Source of the DNA: DASQFU01 sp035632955
Lineage (GTDB): Bacteria; Eisenbacteria; RBG-16-71-46
Length of the DNA stretch: 31,472 nt
Reading direction: 5' to 3'
Assembly: GCA_035632955.1 (NCBI GenBank)
Contig: DASQFU010000025.1
Span: 1-31,472, forward strand
Shown here: positions 1-7,377 of the stretch, piece after piece
Layout of the letters: each line of letters begins with the position of its first letter
How positions within the stretch are numbered: position 1 is the first letter of the stretch
Translations under genes and position numbers: made by a program
The notes under the pieces: generated by a model
What the model was told of the DNA's origin: nothing
The model's input: only the letters and a program-made list of their open reading frames with translations
Database searches by the model: none

Positions 1-1148
1 CCGAAGCTCGAATCGCGGAAACGAACCCACGGCCGCGGGTCGCGATCCATCTCTCGACTCTCGCCGGGCACTATGGCGGCGCCGAGCGCGTGATGCTGCG
101 GCTCGCCGAGGGACTGCACGCGCGCGGCGTTCAGGTCGAGCTGGTGCTGGTCGGACCGGGACCGCCCGAGCGCTCCGAGCTTCCTGAACGGGTACCGGTC
201 GTCGAGCTGCGCTGGCCGCGGCGTGGCTTCTCGTCGCTGCCGCTGCTGGCCGGCTACCTGAGACGCGTGCGGCCCGATCTCCTGCTCACGATCATGCCAC
301 CGAACAACCTGGTCGGGCTCGGGGCACGTGCGTTGGCAGGCGTGCGCACCCGAGTGATCGTTCAGGACGTGACCGCGGTGACGCCATGGCTCGCGCAACA
401 CGGACCGGGGCGAGCGCCGATGTTGCGATGGCTGATGCGACGCTTCTATCCGCAGGCGGCCGCCGTGGTCGTGAACGCCACCGGAGTCGCGCGGGATCTA
501 GAGCGCGCGATCGGCTTTCCTGCCGCCCGCGCACACGTCGTTCACATCTCGACCGTCACTCCCGAGCTGCTGCGTCGGGCGCACGAGCCGGCCGTCCATC
601 CGTGGCTCGGGCCCGGCGCGCCACCGCTGGTCACGAGCCTCGGGCGGCTGGCGCCCGAGAAGGACTACCCGACGCTGCTGCGCGCGTTCGCGCGCGTGGT
701 CGCCGAGCGGGACGCGCGGCTGCTGATCCTCGGCGAAGGTCCCGAGCGCCCGCGACTCGAGCGCCTGATCCTGGATCTCGGCCTCGCCGATCGTGCGGCA
801 CTCGCAGGGTTCCTGCCAAACCCTCACGCCGTGATCGCCGCGTCCTCGCTGTTCGTTCTCTCGTCGGCGTTCGAGGGGCTCCCCAACACGCTCATCGAGG
901 CGCTGGCGTGCGGAACGCCGGTCGTCGCCACCGATTGCGATAGTGGCCCGCGCGAGATCCTGGCCGACGGCGCGTTCGGCCGGCTGGTCCCGGTCGGCGA
1001 CGAGCGAGCGTTGGCCGGTGCGATCGTCGAGGCTCTCCAGGCGCCGGTCGATCGCGAGGCGCTGCGGTCGCGCGCGCTCGAGTTCTCGCTGGAGCGCGCC
1101 GTGGAGCGCTATCTGGACGTGATGGGACTCCGCGCGGCGAGCCTCTAG
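1..1148 (+). CDS. GT4-family glycosyltransferase (5' partial)
   Basis: Retaining GT-B glycosyltransferase that would transfer a sugar from a nucleotide donor to a glycan or lipid acceptor at the cytoplasmic membrane. The first possible start inside the window is GTG at 90. However, the same frame is open back to base 3 and encodes the typical GT4 N-terminal strand and loop (RVAIHLSTLAGHYGGAER), including the GGAER acceptor-side motif. The real start is therefore upstream of the window, and about 381 residues are visible. The C-terminal half has the donor-domain signatures: TSLGRLAPEKDYPTLLRAF, LILGEGPERPRLE, and the EX7E-type block SAFEGLPNTLIEALACG followed by TPVVATDCDSGPREIL. The stop (1146-1148) lies one base from the stop of the convergent porin gene, leaving no room for a dedicated terminator. 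Family assignment is secure; substrate is unknown. Confidence 0.9.
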   Translation, partial: EARIAETNPRPRVAIHLSTLAGHYGGAERVMLRLAEGLHARGVQVELVLVGPGPPERSELPERVPVVELRWPRRGFSSLPLLAGYLRRVRPDLLLTIMPPNNLVGLGARALAGVRTRVIVQDVTAVTPWLAQHGPGRAPMLRWLMRRFYPQAAAVVVNATGVARDLERAIGFPAARAHVVHISTVTPELLRRAHEPAVHPWLGPGAPPLVTSLGRLAPEKDYPTLLRAFARVVAERDARLLILGEGPERPRLERLILDLGLADRAALAGFLPNPHAVIAASSLFVLSSAFEGLPNTLIEALACGTPVVATDCDSGPREILADGAFGRLVPVGDERALAGAIVEALQAPVDREALRSRALEFSLERAVERYLDVMGLRAASL

Positions 1149-1149
1149 C

Positions 1150-2271
1150 TCAGTCTTCGCGGCCGGCGCGCAGCTCGACGATCAGCCTGCGGGTCGCGTC
1201 CGCCACGTTGTCGCGCTTCTCCACGAAGCCGGCGATACGCAGCGACACGGCTCGCCCGACGCCGGCGTTCACGAAGGCCGAGTGTCCCTGGGCGCGGCTG
1301 TGAAACCACCAGTCGTCGGAGTTGAACGCTCCCGGCACGGCGTCCCGCTCGATGCGCTGGTAGATCCATCCGCCTTCGAGGCCGAACGGGGCGTCGGTCC
1401 CGCCCGCCGCGAGCCGCGTGCGCACGGCCCGCCGCGCGTCATCCTCGGTCGCGAGGTTGATCGCGCCGTCGAGCCGCAGCGTCAGCGCCACGCGGCCAAA
1501 ATGCGCGTGACCGCCGATCTGGAGATCGAGGACGCCGAAGTCCGGCGCCAGCCGCGCGCCTTCGGGGGTAACGACCACGCGGTTCTGGCGCGCGAGGCCG
1601 GTGCCGAGCTCGTCGAACGCGAGGTAGGAAAGCCGCACGTCCCCGCCCGGGCGGGCTGGGTTGCTGGCGAATCCGACCTGTGCCGCGAGCACGCGCGCAT
1701 CGTCGCCATCGAGGCGCGAGCGCGTGAACGCACCGGCCGCGGCCGTGAGGCCCTCGAGTCGAGTCCAGGAGAACGATGTCGCGACGGCGACGCCGACCGG
1801 CCGCAGGTCGCCGTCCCAGAGCAACTCCGTCAGCGGCATCGGCATTCGCATCTTGCCGATCTCGAGGCCGTCGCCCGCAGCGCTCGACACGCGGGCCATC
1901 AACCGGTCCACGTCGAAGCCGTCGGCCACTTCGTTGTCGAACGACGACCAGCTCTCGCGGTTGTGGTCGCTCCCGAGGCTCGCGCGCACGCCGGCCTCGA
2001 TCCGGAGCGGATTGCCGGCAGGCGCCCACGTGAGCCCGGTTCGGACCGTGAGCCGTTGGCGATGAAAGTCGGCGGCGCCCGGTCGATCGCGGACGTCGTC
2101 GCGCCGGACGCGGATGTCGCCATATGGGACGAGGCTCCAGCGCGCAAGCATCGTGGGAGACGCGGAGAAGTAGTCGGTGGTCGAGTCGGCGACCTGCGCG
2201 CGTGCCGGTGATGTCCCACCCAGCACCAAGCCGAGTGCAAGCACTCCGAGCCGAATCCGGTGCGCGCTCAA
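1150..2271 (-). CDS. putative outer-membrane porin (Porin_5-like beta-barrel)
   Basis: Predicted exported beta-barrel of about 373 residues. I chose the TTG at 2271 because it overlaps the TGA of the upstream kinase (TTGA) and directly precedes a signal peptide: basic SAHRIR, hydrophobic LGVLALGLVLGG, then SPARA as cleavage site. The longer in-frame extension to 2451 only shadows the kinase gene. The mature part is rich in alternating amphipathic strands. It contains a block typical, from memory, of 'putative porin' (Porin_5) proteins: GDIRVRRDD, HRQRLTVRTGL, EAGVRASLGSDHNRES, then GLEIGKMRMPMPLTELLWDG with DLRPVGVAV. It is the last gene of the cupredoxin-kinase-porin unit, so it may supply an outer-membrane route for the ligand or metal sensed by that unit. 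The role is inference; the barrel call is moderately sure. Confidence 0.65.
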   Translation of the reverse strand: MSAHRIRLGVLALGLVLGGTSPARAQVADSTTDYFSASPTMLARWSLVPYGDIRVRRDDVRDRPGAADFHRQRLTVRTGLTWAPAGNPLRIEAGVRASLGSDHNRESWSSFDNEVADGFDVDRLMARVSSAAGDGLEIGKMRMPMPLTELLWDGDLRPVGVAVATSFSWTRLEGLTAAAGAFTRSRLDGDDARVLAAQVGFASNPARPGGDVRLSYLAFDELGTGLARQNRVVVTPEGARLAPDFGVLDLQIGGHAHFGRVALTLRLDGAINLATEDDARRAVRTRLAAGGTDAPFGLEGGWIYQRIERDAVPGAFNSDDWWFHSRAQGHSAFVNAGVGRAVSLRIAGFVEKRDNVADATRRLIVELRAGRED

Positions 2272-4241
2272 GCCCGCACCGTTTCCAGAGTGCGAAGCAG
2301 CGCCGCGGCGCTCTCCGGCCGCTCCACCGGAGCGCGAGCCAGGCAACGCATGACGAGCTGAGTCACGAGTAGCGGCGTCTCCGGCGCATGCTCCGCGAGC
2401 GGCGGCGGGTCTTCGTGCATCATGCGGTACGCGAGCTCGTTCGGATCCCACGCAAGATAGGGCCTGCGCCCCGCGAGCATCTCGTACAGCACGACACCGC
2501 AGGCGTAGAGATCCGCGCGCGCGTCGCTCGGATGTCCGGCGAGCTGCTCCGGAGCGAGATAGCCCAGCGTGCCGGCGCGGGTCTCGGTCGCGCCGGCGTC
2601 GTGAGCGGCACGAGCGATGCCGAAATCCATGATCTTGAGCTGCCCGGTGGGATCGAGGATCAGGTTCTCGGGCTTGATATCGCGATGCACGACGCCGAGA
2701 CCGTGCGCGACCTCGAGCCCGGCGAGCAGTTGCCGCGCGAGGCGCAGGGCCACCGACAGCGGCAACCGGGTCGTCTGTTTCAGCAGCTCGCGCAAGGTCA
2801 CGCCGCGGACGTACTCCATCGAGATGAACGGCGCGCCGTCGGCCTCGCCGAAATCGTGGGTGCGAAGCACGTTGCGATGAGTGATGCGACGTGCGATGCG
2901 CAGCTCGCTCTTGATGCGCTCGGGTCCGCCTTCCGCTGCGGCATCGGGACGCAGCATCTTGAGCGCGACGACGTCGTGGAGCTGATGGTCGCGCGCCTTG
3001 TAGACGACGCCCATGCCGCCGCTACCGAGCCAACCCAGAATCTCGAACCGACCGCCGATCATCGTGCCGGGTGGAGCGATCGCCAGCTGCGCGGGCGGCA
3101 GCGGGGCCGTGTCGGGTAGCGTGCGGGAGAGCGTGGCGAGGTAGGTCTCCATCTCGCGTTCATCACGCAGATCGGTGAGCAGCGAATCGAACGTGCGCGC
3201 CAGGCGGCCGACTTCGCCCAAGGCCTCGGTCGGCAGCGGCTGGTCGAAGCGTCCGGCGCGCGCCGCATCGGCCGCGTCGGCGAGTTGCTCGATCGGCCGC
3301 GTCACCCGGCGGGAGAGCGCGTAGGAAAGCGCGAACGCCGCGAGCAACGCGACCAGCCCAATCAGCAGGACCGCCCGCTCGATCCTGCGAAACGGCTCGA
3401 CCGCGAGGTCGAGCGGCGCGAGCGTCAGCGCGGTCAGGCCCTCGGGATCGTCCGGACCGATCACCGGCACCGCTGCCGCCGCCCAGCGCCGTCGATCGAG
3501 GGTCAGCACCACCGGCCGGCCGCGCTGGGGAGCCGCGAGCAGCGAGGCGAGCCCGCCGCCGCTGCGAACCACCTTGCCGAGCGACGCCGTGTCGGCGAGC
3601 GTCGAGGCGACCACCGGCTCGCCGGGACCGCGCAGGACGAATGCGAGCTCGGCGCCGCTCTGGCGCTTGATCTGCGCCGCGAGCCGCTCGTCGAGCGCAT
3701 GGCCGATCAGCAGGACGCCTTCGAGCGTCGTGCCGCCGGACACCAGCGGCAGGGCGACGCACAGGAACAGACGGCCCTGGTCGCGCCACACGCCGACGCG
3801 TTCCGCTCCGGCGAGCGCCCCCGAGATCATCTCGATTCCCGAGACGTCCACGCCCGTTGCCAGCGTGAGCCCGGTATGAGCGATCAGCCGTCCCGAACGA
3901 TCCAGCACCGCGGCGTAGTCGCATTCCAGCTCGCGCTGCCGCTCGAACAGCAGGTCGCGCACGGAAGGGCCGTCGCTCTCGGCGACGTAAGCGACGAAGC
4001 TCGGATCGCCGGCCACGATCCGCGACGTCAGCCGGAGCTGGGCGATGCGATCCTGCGTGATCTGCGCCTGCGCGGCGAACGCCCCGTCGAGCGCCCGCGC
4101 CACCGATTCGCGCGCGATCTGGCCCGCGCGCCACGCAGTGAAGACAACGGCCACCAGCATGGCTCCGGTGACCAGCGCGCCGCTGAGCAGAAAGATCTGA
4201 CCGCCGAGCGAGCGCGGAACGAGGTCAGCGATACGAGGCAT
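2268..4241 (-). CDS. transmembrane sensor-HAMP-Ser/Thr protein kinase (Hanks type)
   Basis: Membrane receptor kinase of 657 residues, starting at ATG 4241 and overlapping the cupredoxin gene by 17 bases. The longer ORF to 4400 adds only low-complexity shadow sequence. Order of parts: TM1 about residues 16-37; extracytoplasmic sensor about 40-285, probably a Cache-like or double-Cache fold (AVLDRSGRLIAHTGL and VALPLVSGGTTLEGVLLIG are Cache-style blocks); TM2 about 288-309; HAMP about 309-361 (RRVTRPIEQLADAA, EVGRLARTFDSLL); linker; kinase domain about 399-650. Kinase motifs are intact: glycine loop GSGGMGVVYKA, VALK lysine 428, HRDIKPENL with D521, DFG D539 and APEQ. It should therefore be active. 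The kinase is C-terminal and cytoplasmic behind a HAMP, the reverse of PknB/PASTA kinases. It lies in an operon with a periplasmic cupredoxin-like protein and a porin, suggesting it reads an envelope signal. Ligand unknown. Confidence 0.92.
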   Translation of the reverse strand: MPRIADLVPRSLGGQIFLLSGALVTGAMLVAVVFTAWRAGQIARESVARALDGAFAAQAQITQDRIAQLRLTSRIVAGDPSFVAYVAESDGPSVRDLLFERQRELECDYAAVLDRSGRLIAHTGLTLATGVDVSGIEMISGALAGAERVGVWRDQGRLFLCVALPLVSGGTTLEGVLLIGHALDERLAAQIKRQSGAELAFVLRGPGEPVVASTLADTASLGKVVRSGGGLASLLAAPQRGRPVVLTLDRRRWAAAAVPVIGPDDPEGLTALTLAPLDLAVEPFRRIERAVLLIGLVALLAAFALSYALSRRVTRPIEQLADAADAARAGRFDQPLPTEALGEVGRLARTFDSLLTDLRDEREMETYLATLSRTLPDTAPLPPAQLAIAPPGTMIGGRFEILGWLGSGGMGVVYKARDHQLHDVVALKMLRPDAAAEGGPERIKSELRIARRITHRNVLRTHDFGEADGAPFISMEYVRGVTLRELLKQTTRLPLSVALRLARQLLAGLEVAHGLGVVHRDIKPENLILDPTGQLKIMDFGIARAAHDAGATETRAGTLGYLAPEQLAGHPSDARADLYACGVVLYEMLAGRRPYLAWDPNELAYRMMHEDPPPLAEHAPETPLLVTQLVMRCLARAPVERPESAAALLRTLETVRA

Positions 4242-4989
4242 CGCTCGGCGTTCCCGAGTAGGGGCGCCCGAACTTGTTGAGGTGCTGGGGGACCGCGGGC
4301 AACGTCGCTTCCAGATCGACAGTGATCTCCTCGCCCGGGTCTCGAAGCGCGCGCGTCCACGTGGCTGCGCGCGGATGCCAGACATGCAGTGTGCCCGCAC
4401 CCGCCGGCACGCCCTCGAGCGCGAAGCGCCCCTCGGCGTCGGGCGCGCCGTGGTGGGGAGTCTCGAGCACCATCACCCAGGCCGCCATCTGCCGGTGCAC
4501 GTTGCAGAACACGCGCACCAGGCCGGGCTGTTTCAGCGCTTGCGACTTGCCGCGGCCGGTGCCGTAGAGGCCGAGGTCGAAGCGGTTGCTCGAGGAGACG
4601 GAGAACACGTTGTGCCGGATCGGATCGGCGTTGGGGAATCGCACCGTGCTGCCGGCCGGAATCGCGCGCGTGCGGGGCACGAACTGGCGGTTTCGCGTGT
4701 CGATCTGGACTTCGACCGGGGTCGCGCGGCGCGCTCCGCCCTCCGGTTCCCACCAGATCAGCGCTTCGCCGACGTCCGCGGCCGGCTTGCCGGCCTCGAT
4801 CAGCCGCACCGTGCCGCGCAGCGTCTCGGCGGAGGCGGGGACGGCCAGCAGCCCGAGCACGGCGATGCAATATGCCGCCGGGGAACCGAGGGAAGTTGAG
4901 CGCGCCCGATCCGAGCGACCGTCGGGCGATGGCTTGGGAATGAGAGGTCTCACGAACCGGGCAAGGTACGACGCTCGCAGGCCAGACAC
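4225..4989 (-). CDS. periplasmic cupredoxin-like (type 1 copper) protein, 'methylamine utilization protein'-like
   Basis: Exported protein of about 254 residues from GTG 4989; GTG 4953 (residue 13) is an alternative start. A hydrophobic segment (YCIAVLGLLAVPASA, about 40-54) looks like a signal peptide. The mature protein begins with an Ig/carboxypeptidase-regulatory-like stretch and continues with a cupredoxin signature: NRQFVPRTRAIPAGSTVRFP, then NADPIRHNVFS with H126, then VFCNVHRQM with C162, H165 and M168. This His-Cys-His-Met set matches the ligands of plastocyanin-type blue copper sites. The end (EGRFALEGVPAGAGTLHVWH) is another regulatory-like strand pair. From memory, proteins with this layout are often annotated 'methylamine utilization protein', and in proteobacteria some lie next to sensor proteins with GGDEF/EAL outputs; here the neighbour is a kinase. 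It is first in the surviving operon, 18 bases after the end of a response-regulator remnant. Copper binding is predicted; redox partner unknown. Confidence 0.8.
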   Translation of the reverse strand: MSGLRASYLARFVRPLIPKPSPDGRSDRARSTSLGSPAAYCIAVLGLLAVPASAETLRGTVRLIEAGKPAADVGEALIWWEPEGGARRATPVEVQIDTRNRQFVPRTRAIPAGSTVRFPNADPIRHNVFSVSSSNRFDLGLYGTGRGKSQALKQPGLVRVFCNVHRQMAAWVMVLETPHHGAPDAEGRFALEGVPAGAGTLHVWHPRAATWTRALRDPGEEITVDLEATLPAVPQHLNKFGRPYSGTPSDASYR

Positions 4990-5007
4990 AATCCTGCGGA
5001 CACGACC

Positions 5008-5067
5008 CTACGGCTGGAGGCGATAGCCCATCTTGCGCACGGTCAGGATGCCGTTCGTCGTCTTGGC
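5008..5067 (-). pseudogene. possible C-terminal remnant of an OmpR/PhoB-type response regulator
   Basis: Reading the minus strand toward a TAG at 5010-5008 gives KTTNGILTVRKMGYRLQP. The last 13 residues match the conserved end of the OmpR/PhoB winged helix (pattern I-x-TVR-x-x-GYRL-x-P), which forms the final beta hairpin of that domain. Upstream of about 5067 the homology stops and the DNA instead codes for the Kelch protein on the plus strand. I found no receiver or earlier winged-helix sequence in any minus frame. The fragment lies 18 bases before the cupredoxin start with the same orientation, where a response regulator cotranscribed with the sensor module could have been. It is short, so chance resemblance cannot be excluded. 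Confidence 0.45.
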
Positions 5068-6511
5068 CGATCCGCAGTGGGTGGACCGCGGCGTGTCCGG
5101 CCCGTCGCCGCGCTGCGAGTACGGGATGGCTTATGACTCGGCGCGCGAGATCACGGTGCTGTTCGGGGGATCGAGCGACCTCTCGTTCACCGCCGTCAAC
5201 CGCGAGACCTGGGAATGGGACGGCACCCAGTGGGACCTGCGGGCCACGACCGGGCCCAGCCCGCGCTGCGACAACGCGTTTGCCTACGACTCGGCGCGCC
5301 AGCGCACGGTCAGCTTCGGCGGTTACAACGGAGTGTATCTCGGCGATACATGGGAGTGGGACGGGACGGCATGGAGCCAGGTCGTCGTAACCAGTCCGAC
5401 CCCACGAGCGGACGCGTTCATGGTCTTCGACCGGACGCGGAACGTGATGGTGCTGTTCGGTGGGCAGAATGCCACCGGCACGATCCAGAGCGACACGTGG
5501 GAGTACGACGGGACCACCTGGGTGCGGCGCGCGCTGACCGGTCCGCCGCGACGCTGGATTCAACGCATGGCCTTCGATCGTGACCGCGGCGTTACCGTGA
5601 TGTACGGAGGCGCGAGTCCCACGGGTCTTTTGAGCGATACGTGGGAATGGAACGGCACGGCCTGGAATCAGGTCAATATTCCTGGCCCTCCGGCTCGCTA
5701 TGGCAACGCCATGTGCTACGACGTCGATCGTCGACTCTCGCTCGTCCATGGTGGGCAGTCGGGGTCCAACTTCGGCGCGAATCCTCTCGGTGACACGTGG
5801 GAATACGATGGCGCCGTGTGGAGCGAGCGCGCGATCGCTGGACCGCCGGCCCGCACCTTCGTGAAGATGGTGTACGACGAGGCCCGCCGCCGTGCGGTCT
5901 TGTTTGGCGGCTGGGCGAACGGACCGCTTGCCGACACCTGGGAGCTGACCAACGACCCGCCGACGGCGGTGGCGGTGGCGCTCGTCAGCGCCGAGGCTCA
6001 GCCGGATCGTGTCGAGATGATCTGGCATGCGGGCGTGACGGGCCCGGTCGAGGGCACGGTCCTTCGGCGCCAGGAACACACCGACTGGAGCGCGGTGGGA
6101 CGCGCGACCACGAATGGCACGGGTCACCTGCGCTTCGAGGACACAGCGGTGAGCGCCGGAGAGCGCTACGGCTATCGGCTCGAGCTTCGCGGCCCGGCGG
6201 AGATCGTGCGCTCCAGCGAGACCTGGGTGGACGTTCCCCGAGACGCAGCCTTTTCGCTACGCGGGTTCCATCCGAATCCTGCCGTCGCCGAGCTCCGGGT
6301 CGCGTTCTCGTTGCCGAGCACCGATTCGGCGCGACTCGAGCTTTTGGACGTCACGGGCCGGAGGGTGCTCGCTCACGACCTCGCCGGCATCGAGCCTGGC
6401 AGCCACGTCGTGAATCTCGGTTCGACCTCGGCGATGCGCGCCGGTGTGTACTGGTTGCGGCTCGCTCAGGGCTCAGAAGTCCGGACCGTGCGCGGAGTGA
6501 TCGCCCGCTGA
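5048..6511 (+). CDS. Kelch-repeat protein with FnIII-like linker and FlgD-Ig/type IX C-terminal sorting domain
   Basis: Protein of about 487 residues from ATG 5048; TTG 5033 would add five residues. Residues about 9-300 hold six Kelch-like blades, each with a DTWEWDGTxW strand, a GPxPR turn, a YDxxR strand and an FGG strand, so a six-bladed beta-propeller is expected. A fibronectin-III-like region follows (VEGTVLRRQE, ERYGYRLELRG). The last ~85 residues form a sorting/FlgD-Ig-like domain: LRGFHPNPAVAELRVAFSLP, LELLDVTGRRVLAHDL, AGVYWLRLAQG. Such C-terminal domains mark proteins exported through the Sec and type IX pathways. Oddly, the N-terminus (MPFVVLADPQW) is too short to be a normal signal peptide, and the start overlaps a response-regulator-like remnant on the other strand. 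The 5' end may therefore have been lost by rearrangement or misassembly. The 3' end overlaps the convergent deacetylase by 46 bases. Confidence 0.85.
   Translation: MPFVVLADPQWVDRGVSGPSPRCEYGMAYDSAREITVLFGGSSDLSFTAVNRETWEWDGTQWDLRATTGPSPRCDNAFAYDSARQRTVSFGGYNGVYLGDTWEWDGTAWSQVVVTSPTPRADAFMVFDRTRNVMVLFGGQNATGTIQSDTWEYDGTTWVRRALTGPPRRWIQRMAFDRDRGVTVMYGGASPTGLLSDTWEWNGTAWNQVNIPGPPARYGNAMCYDVDRRLSLVHGGQSGSNFGANPLGDTWEYDGAVWSERAIAGPPARTFVKMVYDEARRRAVLFGGWANGPLADTWELTNDPPTAVAVALVSAEAQPDRVEMIWHAGVTGPVEGTVLRRQEHTDWSAVGRATTNGTGHLRFEDTAVSAGERYGYRLELRGPAEIVRSSETWVDVPRDAAFSLRGFHPNPAVAELRVAFSLPSTDSARLELLDVTGRRVLAHDLAGIEPGSHVVNLGSTSAMRAGVYWLRLAQGSEVRTVRGVIAR
5072..5946 (+). repeat. six Kelch-like coding repeats
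   Basis: Six degenerate units of roughly 47-56 codons within the Kelch gene. The FGG-type strand recurs as FGGSS, FGGYN, FGGQN, YGGAS, HGGQS and FGGWA. The outer strand recurs as ETWEWDGTQW, DTWEWDGTAW, DTWEYDGTTW, DTWEWNGTAW, DTWEYDGAVW and a final truncated DTWEL. The first unit starts at the FnIII-proximal phase (PQWVDRG), so the propeller probably closes by pairing N- and C-terminal strands of one blade. Similarity is visible at DNA level around the tgggartgggacgg cores. Confidence 0.8.
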
Positions 6512-7377
6512 TTCGGCCCGAGCCAGCTTCCCTTTTCCAGGACCTCGCGCATGGTCACGAACCGGTAGCGGCGGAACAGCTTCTCCATCTTGTCCACGAC
6601 GCTGTGGAGGTTGACGTAAGTGATCAGCGCGTTGACCGGGTCCAGCCACAGCCGCCGGGCCTCGGGCGCACATTCGCGCGGATGGAGATAGAGCGCGAAC
6701 GGTCGATGCTCGAGAATACGATCGAGCGTCGCGACGAACATCGGGAACGGCAGCGCGCGTAAGTAGAAGCCGCCGCCGACCGGCATTCTCACGCCCGCCC
6801 ACTTTCCGATCGCGACCGGGAACTCGACCAACGCGCCGGCGGGATCGTGTCGGGCGAGGTCGTCGCGCGCGGGCCGGTAGATCTCGACCGGCGCGTCGGC
6901 CATTCCGTACATCTTGACCTTGGCGGGGAACAGGCTCGAGTCGTAGGCGTAGCCTTCGTCTCGCAGAACGTCCAGCGCCCACGCCGTCGAGCGGTCGAGA
7001 CTGAACGTCGGAGCGCGAAACCCGACCACCGGGTAGTGGCCGAGCACGCCTTCTACGACGGTGCGGAACTCGCGCAGCTCGGCGCGGAAGCTCTCGGGCG
7101 TAAGGTCCCACAGCGGGCGATGGTCCATGCCGTGGCAGCCGAGCTCGTGCCCCTCGCTCACCATGCGCCGGACGATGTCGGGATGCTCGCGCACGACCTC
7201 GCCGAGCACGAAGAAGGTCGCGCGCACGCTATGGCGATCGAGCAGATCGAGGATCACCTCGGTGCCCGCGCGCACCACGGTCTCGCCGTGGTCGTGACGG
7301 TCGCGGGCCGGGATGAGCTGCGAGTGATACCAATCCTCGATGTCGAAGCTGAACGACGCCAGGTTCAAGGCGCTCAC
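6466..7377 (-). CDS. polysaccharide deacetylase (NodB fold with DUF3473-like C-terminus; XrtA-associated type)
   Basis: Enzyme of 303 residues that would remove N-acetyl groups from a surface polysaccharide. GTG 7377 is chosen because it overlaps the TGA of the upstream gene (GTGA) and gives the expected N-terminus; the open frame to 8751 is a shadow. NodB motifs are present: SFDIEDWYH with metal-ligand D15, ATFFVLG, HELGCHGMDH with H82 and H86, and GFRAPTFS with R121. The C-terminal part (FALYLHPRECAPEARR, ITYVNLHSVVDKMEKLF) resembles the DUF3473 extension of the exosortase-A-associated deacetylases. No signal peptide is visible, as usual for that subfamily. It is last in the 13-gene operon and its end overlaps the convergent Kelch gene. 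The tail after about residue 282 (WLGPNQRAITPRTVRTSEP) looks non-conserved. Confidence 0.9.
   Translation of the reverse strand: MSALNLASFSFDIEDWYHSQLIPARDRHDHGETVVRAGTEVILDLLDRHSVRATFFVLGEVVREHPDIVRRMVSEGHELGCHGMDHRPLWDLTPESFRAELREFRTVVEGVLGHYPVVGFRAPTFSLDRSTAWALDVLRDEGYAYDSSLFPAKVKMYGMADAPVEIYRPARDDLARHDPAGALVEFPVAIGKWAGVRMPVGGGFYLRALPFPMFVATLDRILEHRPFALYLHPRECAPEARRLWLDPVNALITYVNLHSVVDKMEKLFRRYRFVTMREVLEKGSWLGPNQRAITPRTVRTSEP

Noticed and set aside
1282..2211. Plus-strand frame of 309 codons opposite the porin
   Set aside because: Shadow of the porin gene; no start context, no domain.
4028..6127. Minus-strand open frame of 699 codons across the cupredoxin and Kelch genes
   Set aside because: It is a shadow frame: low-complexity Arg/Ala/Pro/His composition, no motif, and it overlaps two well-supported genes in other frames.
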